Assembly (NCBI GenBank): GCA_020632575.1 | Contig: JACKFH010000009.1 | Span: 1 to 64,000, forward strand | DNA from: Candidatus Omnitrophota bacterium | GTDB lineage: Bacteria; Hinthialibacterota; Hinthialibacteria; OLB16 | DNA: 64,000 bases | Reading direction: 5' to 3' | Shown: positions 51,220-58,979 of the stretch, piece by piece | How the letters are laid out: every line of letters begins with the position of its first letter | How positions within the stretch are numbered: position 1 is the stretch's first letter | The notes under the pieces: model-generated | Seen by the model: only the letters and a program-made list of their open reading frames with translations | What the model was told of the DNA's origin: nothing | The model's database searches: none | Program-made: the position numbers and the translations under genes

Positions 51220-53793
51220 TTATTCTACCGTTTCAGCGCTCACCTCATAATCGATTGGGTTGTTTAAATTGTAGATCTCCACCCAATAGTCTTGGCCCGA
51301 TTCGGGAGTGAAGTTCCATTCGGATAGGAATTCATTGATGGAATCATCCACAACCGCGGAGCCTGGGATCGGAGAACCGGCGTAAATACGAATGCCTCCG
51401 GGCCCTCCGTTTCTTGCCCTCGCCGATATCCGTAAATCCGAAACCCCAAGAACAGAAGGAATAAAGAACCCATCGGCGCCGTCCGAAGAATCCGGGAGGG
51501 AGCCCTGATAGCATGTTCCCCTGTCAAGGTTGGAATAGAGAAAATTCTGGAAGTCGCCAATGTCGTCGGTCTCCACCGTGCAGTCTCTCGGCTCTCCTCC
51601 TTCTCCGGGAATGACCAGATCGTCCACTCTTCCGTAGGTCAGGCATTTCCGCACTCCCATGAATTCCCAAGAAAGGCGAACCAAAAGAAGCCCGTCCCCA
51701 CTAAACCAAAGATTCCACTCGGCGTGTGCGTCCACACCTCCGGGAAATCCGAGGAGGCCTTCGCCAGAAACCTGAAACAGTTCCGAATCCTCTGGCGCCC
51801 CTTTCACCTCAGCGGCGGGAACCGTTTTATTTCTCTTAAAGGGCGCGTCGCCACCTTGATTAAACAAGATGCGCCAACCGGAAAGTCCGCCAACGACCAC
51901 ATCGGTTTGAGTGTCTCCATCCAAATCCCCAAAGGCGATTGCCCTGGGATACTCTTGTACGAACGGCAAATTCCTGCCCTCGACGCCTCCGAATGGATTG
52001 TCTGGGCTCCCGCTGTTGAGGTAATAGCGGGCAATTTCATGGTCGGGATTCACGAAATCGAAATACGGGTTCTTCACCCGATTGAGGGCGACAATATCCT
52101 GATTGCCATCGCCGTCGATATCCTCGGTCGTGATTACCCTGGTAAGGTCGTTATCCTGCGATATGGGGGACCTAACAACGCCTTGGAAAGGGTTTGTGAC
52201 GGCGCCAGCGATTCCATTGTTTAGATAATATCCGTTCGGGATAGGGTTAGTCATAACACTACTGCTCGAATAGCCATAGATGATATCCGCGAAACCGTCC
52301 CCATTCACATCCCCCACAGTCTGGCCGTTTCTGAACAGGTGGTCCGAGCCAAAGGAAACCGGACTGGCGGTTGCGGGAAAATCGGTCGACCCATCGTTGA
52401 AAAAGATTTGATTGGCCTTGTTGGCAATATTTCCCACGTAAATGTCCTTCAAGGAATCCCCATTGAAATCCTCGAAATCCACCAGAATTGTATCAACGGT
52501 GTCTGGCGGGAGGTCGACGGAGGCCTCCTTCTTAAACTCATAATCGGGAAAGCCGCTGTTGAGATAGACTCGATTGATCCCATCCCTCTCTGTTTGGAAG
52601 TCTGTGAAGTTGCCGACGATGATGTCGGGAGCTCCATCGTTGTTCGCATCGCCGCAAACAACCGAGAGCGTGTTCTGTCGGTCTTCGGTGATGAGTATGG
52701 GATTCACATCCAAGAATGGGTCACCGGTTCGATTATTGAGATATAGCAGATTGGTTTCTTCTGTCCCGACCATGAGGTCGGAGGCTCCATCCAGATTAAC
52801 ATCCGCGATGGCCGCGCAGGTGTGCAAACCACCCTCGTCGAAAAAAGGGATCAGAGTTCTTTCCAGAACTCCTTCGAAAGGGGTGTCGGTTCCGTTGTTC
52901 AATAAATAGATGTTCCGACGGCGATACCCCACAATCAGCAAATCGTTGAGGCTGTCGCCATTGAGGTCAGCGATCTCCAAATCCCGAACGTTCACGATCC
53001 CCCTTCGAATATCGTTGATCGTATCGAGGATCAATCCTTCGTAACCGTATTGAAGGACCAAGACCACAAGACACGCGACAGCCGCGACAATTCCTTTTTC
53101 CTGCTCGCCGGGGAGGCCGATATTCAAACTGATCGTGCCGGTGCTCGCCAGGGCCACACCGGGATAAATCATTTCCGAGGTGGTCCAAGGGATCGAACCG
53201 GCGGTGAGAACTTGGGGAGGAAGGTCGAAACCATGAAAATTGTTTGCGTCCACCTTCTCGACTCCGGCGAACTCCAGGTTGCCGTCCATGGTCAAATAGA
53301 GTTTGACCCATGGCTCTCCATCTCCGGACCCCCAGGTGATCGGCATCACCAATCGACCATTCCTCTCGATCAGTTCTCCGCCGGTGAGCGTCCGCAACTT
53401 TCCTTCGCAATCCTCCGTGCCTCCGGGAACGCATTCGAAATACCAAGTCTTGCCTGGGAAGTCGTCCAATCCGCTCAAGGAGCGAAACTGGTCGCCGCTC
53501 ATTGGCTCCGGTGGGGTGCCCGAATCCTTCCAACCATTCTGAAATAAATAAAGATCCTCCTCGGCGATCACTTCATCCAGGTTGAGGTCATAGGGAAAAC
53601 CATAATCCGCGTTTCCGAATCGCATGCCGATTCTCTTCTCGAGTTGTAGGAGATCCTTTTCATCGATTCGTCCATCGCTGTTGAAATCGGGATTTCCCTG
53701 TGTGGTCGCGGACCCTTTCGTTTCACAAAACGCAAGCGTGGAGGATAGGAACAAGGAGACCGCCAGTACGCATCTGAATAGAATCACTTTCAT
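51220..53793 (-). CDS. Secreted dockerin-like/FG-GAP exoprotein with C-terminal beta-domain
   Basis: 857 aa with signal peptide (to about residue 23). A dockerin-like pair follows: DFNSDGRIDEKDLLQLEKRIG, then YDLNLDEVIAEEDLYLFQNGW (about 35-85). Next is a domain of about 150 residues shared with the following gene (WYFECVPGGTEDCEGKL...ITWGSGDGEPWVKL). Then about nine FG-GAP/VCBS-like repeats (about 255-660; ADLNGDSLNDLLIVGYR, GDANNDGAPDIIVGN, GDLDGDTQTDVVVGG). The C-terminal ~190 residues, including a PPC-like domain (ISARARNGGPGGIRIYAGSP...GQDYWVEIYNL), are again shared with the paralogue. No catalytic site recognised. Confidence 0.85.
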   Translation of the reverse strand: MKVILFRCVLAVSLFLSSTLAFCETKGSATTQGNPDFNSDGRIDEKDLLQLEKRIGMRFGNADYGFPYDLNLDEVIAEEDLYLFQNGWKDSGTPPEPMSGDQFRSLSGLDDFPGKTWYFECVPGGTEDCEGKLRTLTGGELIERNGRLVMPITWGSGDGEPWVKLYLTMDGNLEFAGVEKVDANNFHGFDLPPQVLTAGSIPWTTSEMIYPGVALASTGTISLNIGLPGEQEKGIVAAVACLVVLVLQYGYEGLILDTINDIRRGIVNVRDLEIADLNGDSLNDLLIVGYRRRNIYLLNNGTDTPFEGVLERTLIPFFDEGGLHTCAAIADVNLDGASDLMVGTEETNLLYLNNRTGDPFLDVNPILITEDRQNTLSVVCGDANNDGAPDIIVGNFTDFQTERDGINRVYLNSGFPDYEFKKEASVDLPPDTVDTILVDFEDFNGDSLKDIYVGNIANKANQIFFNDGSTDFPATASPVSFGSDHLFRNGQTVGDVNGDGFADIIYGYSSSSVMTNPIPNGYYLNNGIAGAVTNPFQGVVRSPISQDNDLTRVITTEDIDGDGNQDIVALNRVKNPYFDFVNPDHEIARYYLNSGSPDNPFGGVEGRNLPFVQEYPRAIAFGDLDGDTQTDVVVGGLSGWRILFNQGGDAPFKRNKTVPAAEVKGAPEDSELFQVSGEGLLGFPGGVDAHAEWNLWFSGDGLLLVRLSWEFMGVRKCLTYGRVDDLVIPGEGGEPRDCTVETDDIGDFQNFLYSNLDRGTCYQGSLPDSSDGADGFFIPSVLGVSDLRISARARNGGPGGIRIYAGSPIPGSAVVDDSINEFLSEWNFTPESGQDYWVEIYNLNNPIDYEVSAETVE

Positions 53794-53848
53794 TTGGGGG
53801 GCCTTTCATCTGCCATTTGGAATCGATTTCTCTCAACGGACTTCTGGA

Positions 53849-55198
53849 CTACTTCCCGATAACGGTCTCCGCTGTCACCTCATACCCTCCGATACCGTCG
53901 AGTTGATAGACTTCGACATAACAATCCTCCCCGCTTTCGGTTTCCACAACGAATTCCGCGGGCCCTTGGCCGGTCAAAACTCCAGAATCGACCAAGTTGG
54001 ATTGGAGGGGCGAGCCGACATAGATCCGAATTCCGAGGAAAACTCCCTGGCCCACGACTCCGGTGACACGGAGGTTTGAATTGGAGGGGAGACTGTTGAA
54101 TGAGAACCAATCCGCCTGATCGTCGAAGTTTTCGAGACTTCCGCTGACACACTCCTCCCTTTGGAACGAAGGGATGGGCCCATTAAAAACATCGGTAAAA
54201 TCCTCGTCCTCCGCGAAACAATTCCCGCTCGTTTCCATCTCGCCGAATGTGAGACATTTTTTTTCCTCTTCATGGAACCAGCACAATCGGATAGTCCGAA
54301 CCCTGCCCTCACGGCAAACGATATCCCAGTTGGCCTGGGCCTCGCCCATCCCGTAATCGAAGGTTCCTTCGCCATAGAGGATGTAGGAACCCGCCGGCAA
54401 TCCTTTGTCGATTTCTTTGTTGGCTCCATTGAACCACGCAGAGGTGAACACCAGACAAAGGCCCGCGAGCCCCAGCCCTTTCCCCTCGAAACCCTTGATC
54501 GTGGGCGTGGCGAAAAGGGTTCCTGTCCCCTCATTCCTGACAAAACGGCCTGGTTGAAACATCTCCGAAGTGGACCATTGGATCGGACCTCCGAGCTCCA
54601 CAGCGAGGTTGGCGGGAATTTGAAAACCGGGAAGACCCTCCGGCCCTCCCACCTTATCCACTCCCAGGATTTCGAGCGGACCCGTGGCGCTCAATAGGAT
54701 TTCCGCCCAAGGTTCGCCCTCGCCCGATCCCCAGATGAACGGAATTCCCGACCTTCCAAATGCCGTCCGAGGCTCGCCAAGTGTCAGTGTTCTCTCTCCC
54801 CCTGTGCAATCCTCGGTTCCTCCCTGCATGCAGGCGAAACTCCAATTTGTTCCGGTTGGGTTGTCGAACCCCATCGCCTGACGGACATCCGACACCGGAA
54901 AGGGGGTTCCGGGTTGAGCCGTTTCCATCCATTGGTCGGCGAAGATAGCCAAATCCTCATCGCCGATTCGATCATTCCGATTCAGGTCGTAGAGGTATCC
55001 ATAGTCCGATTCGCCGAGAGAAGCCCCGTTGTGGGGGAGCAGACGGAGCAAATCCGGGCTTGCGATTCGCCCATCGCCGTCGAAATCCGCAGGAACGGCG
55101 GCGCCGCCATCGGCCCCTTTGAATTCGCCCGCGAAGGCTATAAATGAGAAAATCCCTAGAAAAGAGGGGAGAAGGAGAAAGGCGTGCGTCTTTTTCAT
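53849..55198 (-). CDS. Secreted dockerin-like exoprotein, paralogue without propeller
   Basis: 449 aa: the same plan as the gene downstream (signal peptide, dockerin-like DFDGDGRIASPDLLRLLPHNG and YDLNRNDRIGDEDLAIFADQW, the WSFACMQGGTEDCTGGERTL...IWGSGEGEPWAEI domain, then C-terminal PPC-like domain ending DCYVEVYQLDGIGGYEVTAETV). The FG-GAP block is absent and about 70 other residues replace it. AAAGGAG precedes the ATG. The two genes are separated by 55 bases and form one unit; a duplication followed by insertion or loss of the propeller is the simplest story. Confidence 0.85.
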   Translation of the reverse strand: MKKTHAFLLLPSFLGIFSFIAFAGEFKGADGGAAVPADFDGDGRIASPDLLRLLPHNGASLGESDYGYLYDLNRNDRIGDEDLAIFADQWMETAQPGTPFPVSDVRQAMGFDNPTGTNWSFACMQGGTEDCTGGERTLTLGEPRTAFGRSGIPFIWGSGEGEPWAEILLSATGPLEILGVDKVGGPEGLPGFQIPANLAVELGGPIQWSTSEMFQPGRFVRNEGTGTLFATPTIKGFEGKGLGLAGLCLVFTSAWFNGANKEIDKGLPAGSYILYGEGTFDYGMGEAQANWDIVCREGRVRTIRLCWFHEEEKKCLTFGEMETSGNCFAEDEDFTDVFNGPIPSFQREECVSGSLENFDDQADWFSFNSLPSNSNLRVTGVVGQGVFLGIRIYVGSPLQSNLVDSGVLTGQGPAEFVVETESGEDCYVEVYQLDGIGGYEVTAETVIGK

Positions 55199-55403
55199 TC
55201 GAACTCCTTTAACATCTGGATTGAAACATTAAGCACGGATTGGTTCAGGCGCCGGGGCGGTCTCGTCCCCGCCGATCGAAACCCCGGTTGGAGCCAACCG
55301 AGAACCTTTGACCGGATAGTTTCACAAAGGATAGCCTGAAAGGTAAGAAACCTTCAATAAAAAAAATGACGGCAATCGGGCGGCTGCGATATCCCGCCAA
55401 CGG

Positions 55404-56675
55404 CTAGATCCCGGTGACCCAATGGCAGGGATGGGAAAACACGCCCCCAAGGTATACTTCGTACTCCTCGGACTCCTCACGCGGCAGCACGATGAACGAT
55501 TCCGCGAAGGTGTGACTGTCGAGTATCCACCCACCTCGGGTTTGGAGGGTGACCTGAAGACTGTAGTGGCCAGGATTGAGCAGTAGTTCGTCGAAAACCA
55601 AATCGTAGTGGAAGGATTCGGGACAGGATTCTGTGCGCTCGTCGGGGGGAACATAAATCAACGAGCTGATCACCTCCCCCCAATCGTCTTGGATTCGCAC
55701 CGATACCACGGGGTGGCTAAGATCCTCGTCATGGGATTCCATTGCGACTCGAATTGTCATGGCGGAGCCCTGACGCACAATCGTGCCCTTCTCCCCTTTC
55801 TCGTTCAGCAACTCCAATTGGGCCAACCGCATCCTTTGATCCCCGCCACGGTTGGTTAGGAAGTAGCGCTCCTCCTCCGGCGTTCCGATCTGTTCATTCG
55901 ACTGCCAATAGAGAATCGCGTACTGGTGAGTCACCATTTTGGATGGCCCGTCCAAAAGAACTCTGCCATCCGCGATCATGATTACTCGATCGCAAAACCG
56001 TTCCAGGATGGAAAGGTCGTGGGAGACTAGGACGATCGTTTTGTTCAACGCCTTGAACCGGTAAAAGAACTCGGAAGCGACTCTTTGAAAAACAATGTCG
56101 CCCACAGCAAAGATTTCATCGAGGATCATGATGTCGGGATCGAGATTGCTCGCGATCGAAAAGGCGAGCCGTTGCACCATACCCGAGGAATAATGCTTGA
56201 CCGGCGTCGACCGGAACCGCTCGAGACCCGCCGCGCGAAACACACCGGACATTTTCTTACGGAGATCCTTCTCGGAGATCCCAAGGAGCACTCCGTTCAA
56301 GAGGACATTCTCCTCACCGGTCATCTCCGGATGGAAACCGGCGCCGAGTTCCAGGAGCGAGGCCACTCGACCCTCGACCTCCACCTCTCCGGAGGTGGGC
56401 GGTATGATGCCCGCGATGATTTTCAGCAGCGTGCTCTTCCCGGCGCCGTTTGCGCCGCAAATGCCCACCGCCTCGCCCCCATAAAGGTCCAAGTCGAGTC
56501 CATTGAGAACGGTGAGGATATCCGGTTTCTGACCTTTGAGTTTCGCCATCACCTTGGATTTGAGCGATAGATCGATCCCGCCTCCAAGGACATACCGCTT
56601 GACCAGGTTCCGGATGCGGACCGCGCGTTTCCGCTCAGGATGATAAGTCGACGAATCGTTTGCTTGGGAATCCAC
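55404..56675 (-). CDS. Polysaccharide ABC transporter ATP-binding protein with Wzt C-domain
   Basis: 423 aa, GTG start. The N-terminal 250 residues form an ABC ATPase of the TagH/Wzt/KpsT class (Walker A GANGAGKST at 74-82, signature YSSGM, Walker B IMILDEIFAVGD, and the HDLSILERFCDRVI H-loop). The C-terminal ~150 residues match Wzt_C, which binds the O-polysaccharide cap. The permease (Wzm) is not adjacent in this window. Part of the minus-strand cluster with the sugar transferase and WecG-like genes. Confidence 0.92.
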   Translation of the reverse strand: MDSQANDSSTYHPERKRAVRIRNLVKRYVLGGGIDLSLKSKVMAKLKGQKPDILTVLNGLDLDLYGGEAVGICGANGAGKSTLLKIIAGIIPPTSGEVEVEGRVASLLELGAGFHPEMTGEENVLLNGVLLGISEKDLRKKMSGVFRAAGLERFRSTPVKHYSSGMVQRLAFSIASNLDPDIMILDEIFAVGDIVFQRVASEFFYRFKALNKTIVLVSHDLSILERFCDRVIMIADGRVLLDGPSKMVTHQYAILYWQSNEQIGTPEEERYFLTNRGGDQRMRLAQLELLNEKGEKGTIVRQGSAMTIRVAMESHDEDLSHPVVSVRIQDDWGEVISSLIYVPPDERTESCPESFHYDLVFDELLLNPGHYSLQVTLQTRGGWILDSHTFAESFIVLPREESEEYEVYLGGVFSHPCHWVTGI

Positions 56676-56710
56676 GAAAATGATCGGACAGTTTCAATTC
56701 ATTTGGGCGT

Positions 56711-58222
56711 TCAATACGCCCCCTTCCCGAATAGGACCACCGGTATGGTTCGGATCAAAATGACCAGGTCCAACAGGAAGGATTGATTCTGTATGTAATA
56801 GAAGTCGTATTCAAGGTTGGAGTGCATGGGAAGGTTTTTGCGCCCCAGGATCTGCCAGAGTCCGGTCAGACCCGGCTTGACCAACAACCGTCTCCGCTGC
56901 CAGGGGGTGTATTCCTTGACCAAATTCGGCATCTCAGGCCTCGGCCCGACCAACGCCATGTCACCCTTCAGAACGTTGAAGAGTTGCGGGATCTCATCGA
57001 GCGAGGTCTTGCGCAGCCAAGCCCCCAACCAGCCAAGCACCCGCGGGTCCCCCGGGCCGGATGGGGCGACATCGTACTCGTCCGTATCCGGACGCATCGT
57101 CCGGAATTTGACCATCCAGAACTCTTTCCCGTTCAGGCCCACCCTCTTTTGCCAGAACAACCCGGTGTCTTTGCTTTTCAGGCGAATCAACGGGATCAGA
57201 ATCAGGCAGGCGACCAGGGCGAAGGGGGTCAATAGAATCGCCACCGTCAGGTCCAAGCCTCGTTTCAGGAACTGATAACCCGTGTGAGGATGGGCCGACC
57301 CCAGGTTGATCACCGGAACCCCGTCGATCTCCTCGACCCCCGCCGACCGGTTCACAATCACCGTGGCCATGTCGTCGCATGCGATCCGAAATTTCACATC
57401 CTCGCCCGGGTTGTGGCGGGCGATCAGGTCGAGCACATCGGCTTGTTGAAGCCCTTCGTCGGCGAACACCACCTGATCGATTCCCCCGACAGCCAGGATC
57501 TCCGGGAGTTGGGCAAGGCTTCCAATCAGGTGCCTTGGAATATGTTCCGGCGCTTCATTCTCAGATTCCTTTTTCGACCTCAAGACCCCGACAATCTGGT
57601 GTTCGCGCACAGTTCGCGAGGTGAGTCTCTCCCAGGTTCGGTCAGCCAAAGCCCCCGTCCCGACCAGCAATGTTCGTACTCGCCCATAGCCGCGTTTGCG
57701 AAGCTGAATCTCCACTGATCGGACAAATGCCCGCGATATGAACAGCGCCACCGGGTTCAATGCACAGAACGGAATGACGATCGAACGTCCCAGGTCGAAA
57801 GTCTCCTTGGTCAAATAGGAGAACGAAAAGAGTCCGGTTGCGAAAATCCAGGAGGCCCAAACCAGATCCTTGCCCTGTTGCAGGGGAGCGATTTCCAATG
57901 GCCGCGTGTAGAGGTTCGACAGTGCGTTGGAGATCCACCACCAGACCACGACAAAGGGGAGGGCGGCTTGGTAAATGGAAAGTTCATTAAAGGAACTGGC
58001 GATAAAAGCATCCAGCCAACCCCCCTCATGAACGCTGACTCGGGAGCGGAGATAGGCGATTCCCATCCATAAGCAGGAGGCGATCATCGCGTCCATCAAC
58101 AACAGAAGATGCAGTCCCCACCGCCAAATAAAACGGGCTAGGATGTCCCCTCGCGACCCCGCAAGCGTGAGGAGAGGCACCGTAGTAGGAAGAGCGGATT
58201 GCCGATCAGATACCTTTTCCAT
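56711..58222 (-). CDS. Polyprenyl-phosphate sugar-1-phosphate transferase, second copy
   Basis: 503 aa from the ATG at 58222; the frame is open to 58381 but the extra 53 residues are Arg-rich and overlap the WecG gene. About five transmembrane helices, a middle cofactor-like domain (VRTLLVGTGALADRTWERL), then the catalytic domain: FLKRGLDLTVAILLTPFALV, FWQKRVGLNGKEFWMVKFRTMRPD, KTSLDEIPQLFNVLKGDMALVGPRPE and GLTGLWQILGRKN. Paralogous to 42637-44241. Even with the shorter start it overlaps WecG by 85 bases. Confidence 0.88.
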   Translation of the reverse strand: MEKVSDRQSALPTTVPLLTLAGSRGDILARFIWRWGLHLLLLMDAMIASCLWMGIAYLRSRVSVHEGGWLDAFIASSFNELSIYQAALPFVVVWWWISNALSNLYTRPLEIAPLQQGKDLVWASWIFATGLFSFSYLTKETFDLGRSIVIPFCALNPVALFISRAFVRSVEIQLRKRGYGRVRTLLVGTGALADRTWERLTSRTVREHQIVGVLRSKKESENEAPEHIPRHLIGSLAQLPEILAVGGIDQVVFADEGLQQADVLDLIARHNPGEDVKFRIACDDMATVIVNRSAGVEEIDGVPVINLGSAHPHTGYQFLKRGLDLTVAILLTPFALVACLILIPLIRLKSKDTGLFWQKRVGLNGKEFWMVKFRTMRPDTDEYDVAPSGPGDPRVLGWLGAWLRKTSLDEIPQLFNVLKGDMALVGPRPEMPNLVKEYTPWQRRRLLVKPGLTGLWQILGRKNLPMHSNLEYDFYYIQNQSFLLDLVILIRTIPVVLFGKGAY

Positions 58223-58932
58223 AACCGTCCAGGCTCGCAATAGAGGCGGTACAACCACTCCAACCCGGCTCTCCCCATCCAGGCCGGACACCTCCGAAGA
58301 CTCCCGCCATCGTACTCGAAAAGCGCCCCCACTGACCAGTACACACCAATTTCGAACTTTTTGTAATGGTCTCGGATCCAATATTCCTGGTGGGGAACTC
58401 CCATCCCGACCAGCAGCAGATCCGGGGGGTCTTTTGTAAGATCTTCTTCGACTCTCGCCTCATCCTTCGCCTCTGTAAACCCGTCGCGAATGAAGGTCAC
58501 TTCCAAATTCGGGAATCGATCCCGGTAGATCTCGGCGATTTTTTCCGCCGATCCCGGGTGTCCTCCCAGGAAGCCGACTCTCCATCCGCCCTCCGCGCAC
58601 AACCTCATCACGTCGGGGAAAAAATCCGCCCCCGTGTGACGAGGCGTGGGCTCCTTCCCCAGAACCCGAAGCCCCCAGCTAATTCCAGCACCATCAATAT
58701 ACACTAATTCTGTTTCATTTAAAAGAGTTGATAACTGTCGATTGTGGAACGCTTGGTTGACCACCGCGATATTCAGGTAGGCGAACCGACTCTGCTTTCC
58801 ATTCCGCAACGCCTCCTCAAAGCAGGACAGGAGTTGGGGGCGGGACAACCGATAGAAGGAAAGCCCGAGGATCCGGTCCCGCTCGAGATCGGCCTGGGGT
58901 CGGAATGGAGATTGTCCTTTTTCTTCGTTCAT
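58138..58932 (-). CDS. WecG/TagA/CpsF-family glycosyltransferase
   Basis: 264 aa GT26 enzyme adding a second sugar to a lipid-linked sugar (ManNAcA or ManNAc in known cases). Marks: YIDGAGISWGLRVLG, TGADFFPDVMRLCAE, GWRVGFLGGHPGSAEKIAEI, DLLLVGMGVPHQEYWI, SVGALFEYDGGSLRRCP, and ENGLEWLYRL-like AGLEWLYRLYCEPGRLWKRY. It works with the neighbouring sugar transferase and the Wzt ATPase in cell-surface polysaccharide synthesis. ATG start at 58932. Confidence 0.93.
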   Translation of the reverse strand: MNEEKGQSPFRPQADLERDRILGLSFYRLSRPQLLSCFEEALRNGKQSRFAYLNIAVVNQAFHNRQLSTLLNETELVYIDGAGISWGLRVLGKEPTPRHTGADFFPDVMRLCAEGGWRVGFLGGHPGSAEKIAEIYRDRFPNLEVTFIRDGFTEAKDEARVEEDLTKDPPDLLLVGMGVPHQEYWIRDHYKKFEIGVYWSVGALFEYDGGSLRRCPAWMGRAGLEWLYRLYCEPGRLWKRYLIGNPLFLLRCLSSRLRGREGTS

Positions 58933-58979
58933 GGTTTGGTCCTGGGAGGATGGTAGCGTCTCTTTAATTCCGACGCACC

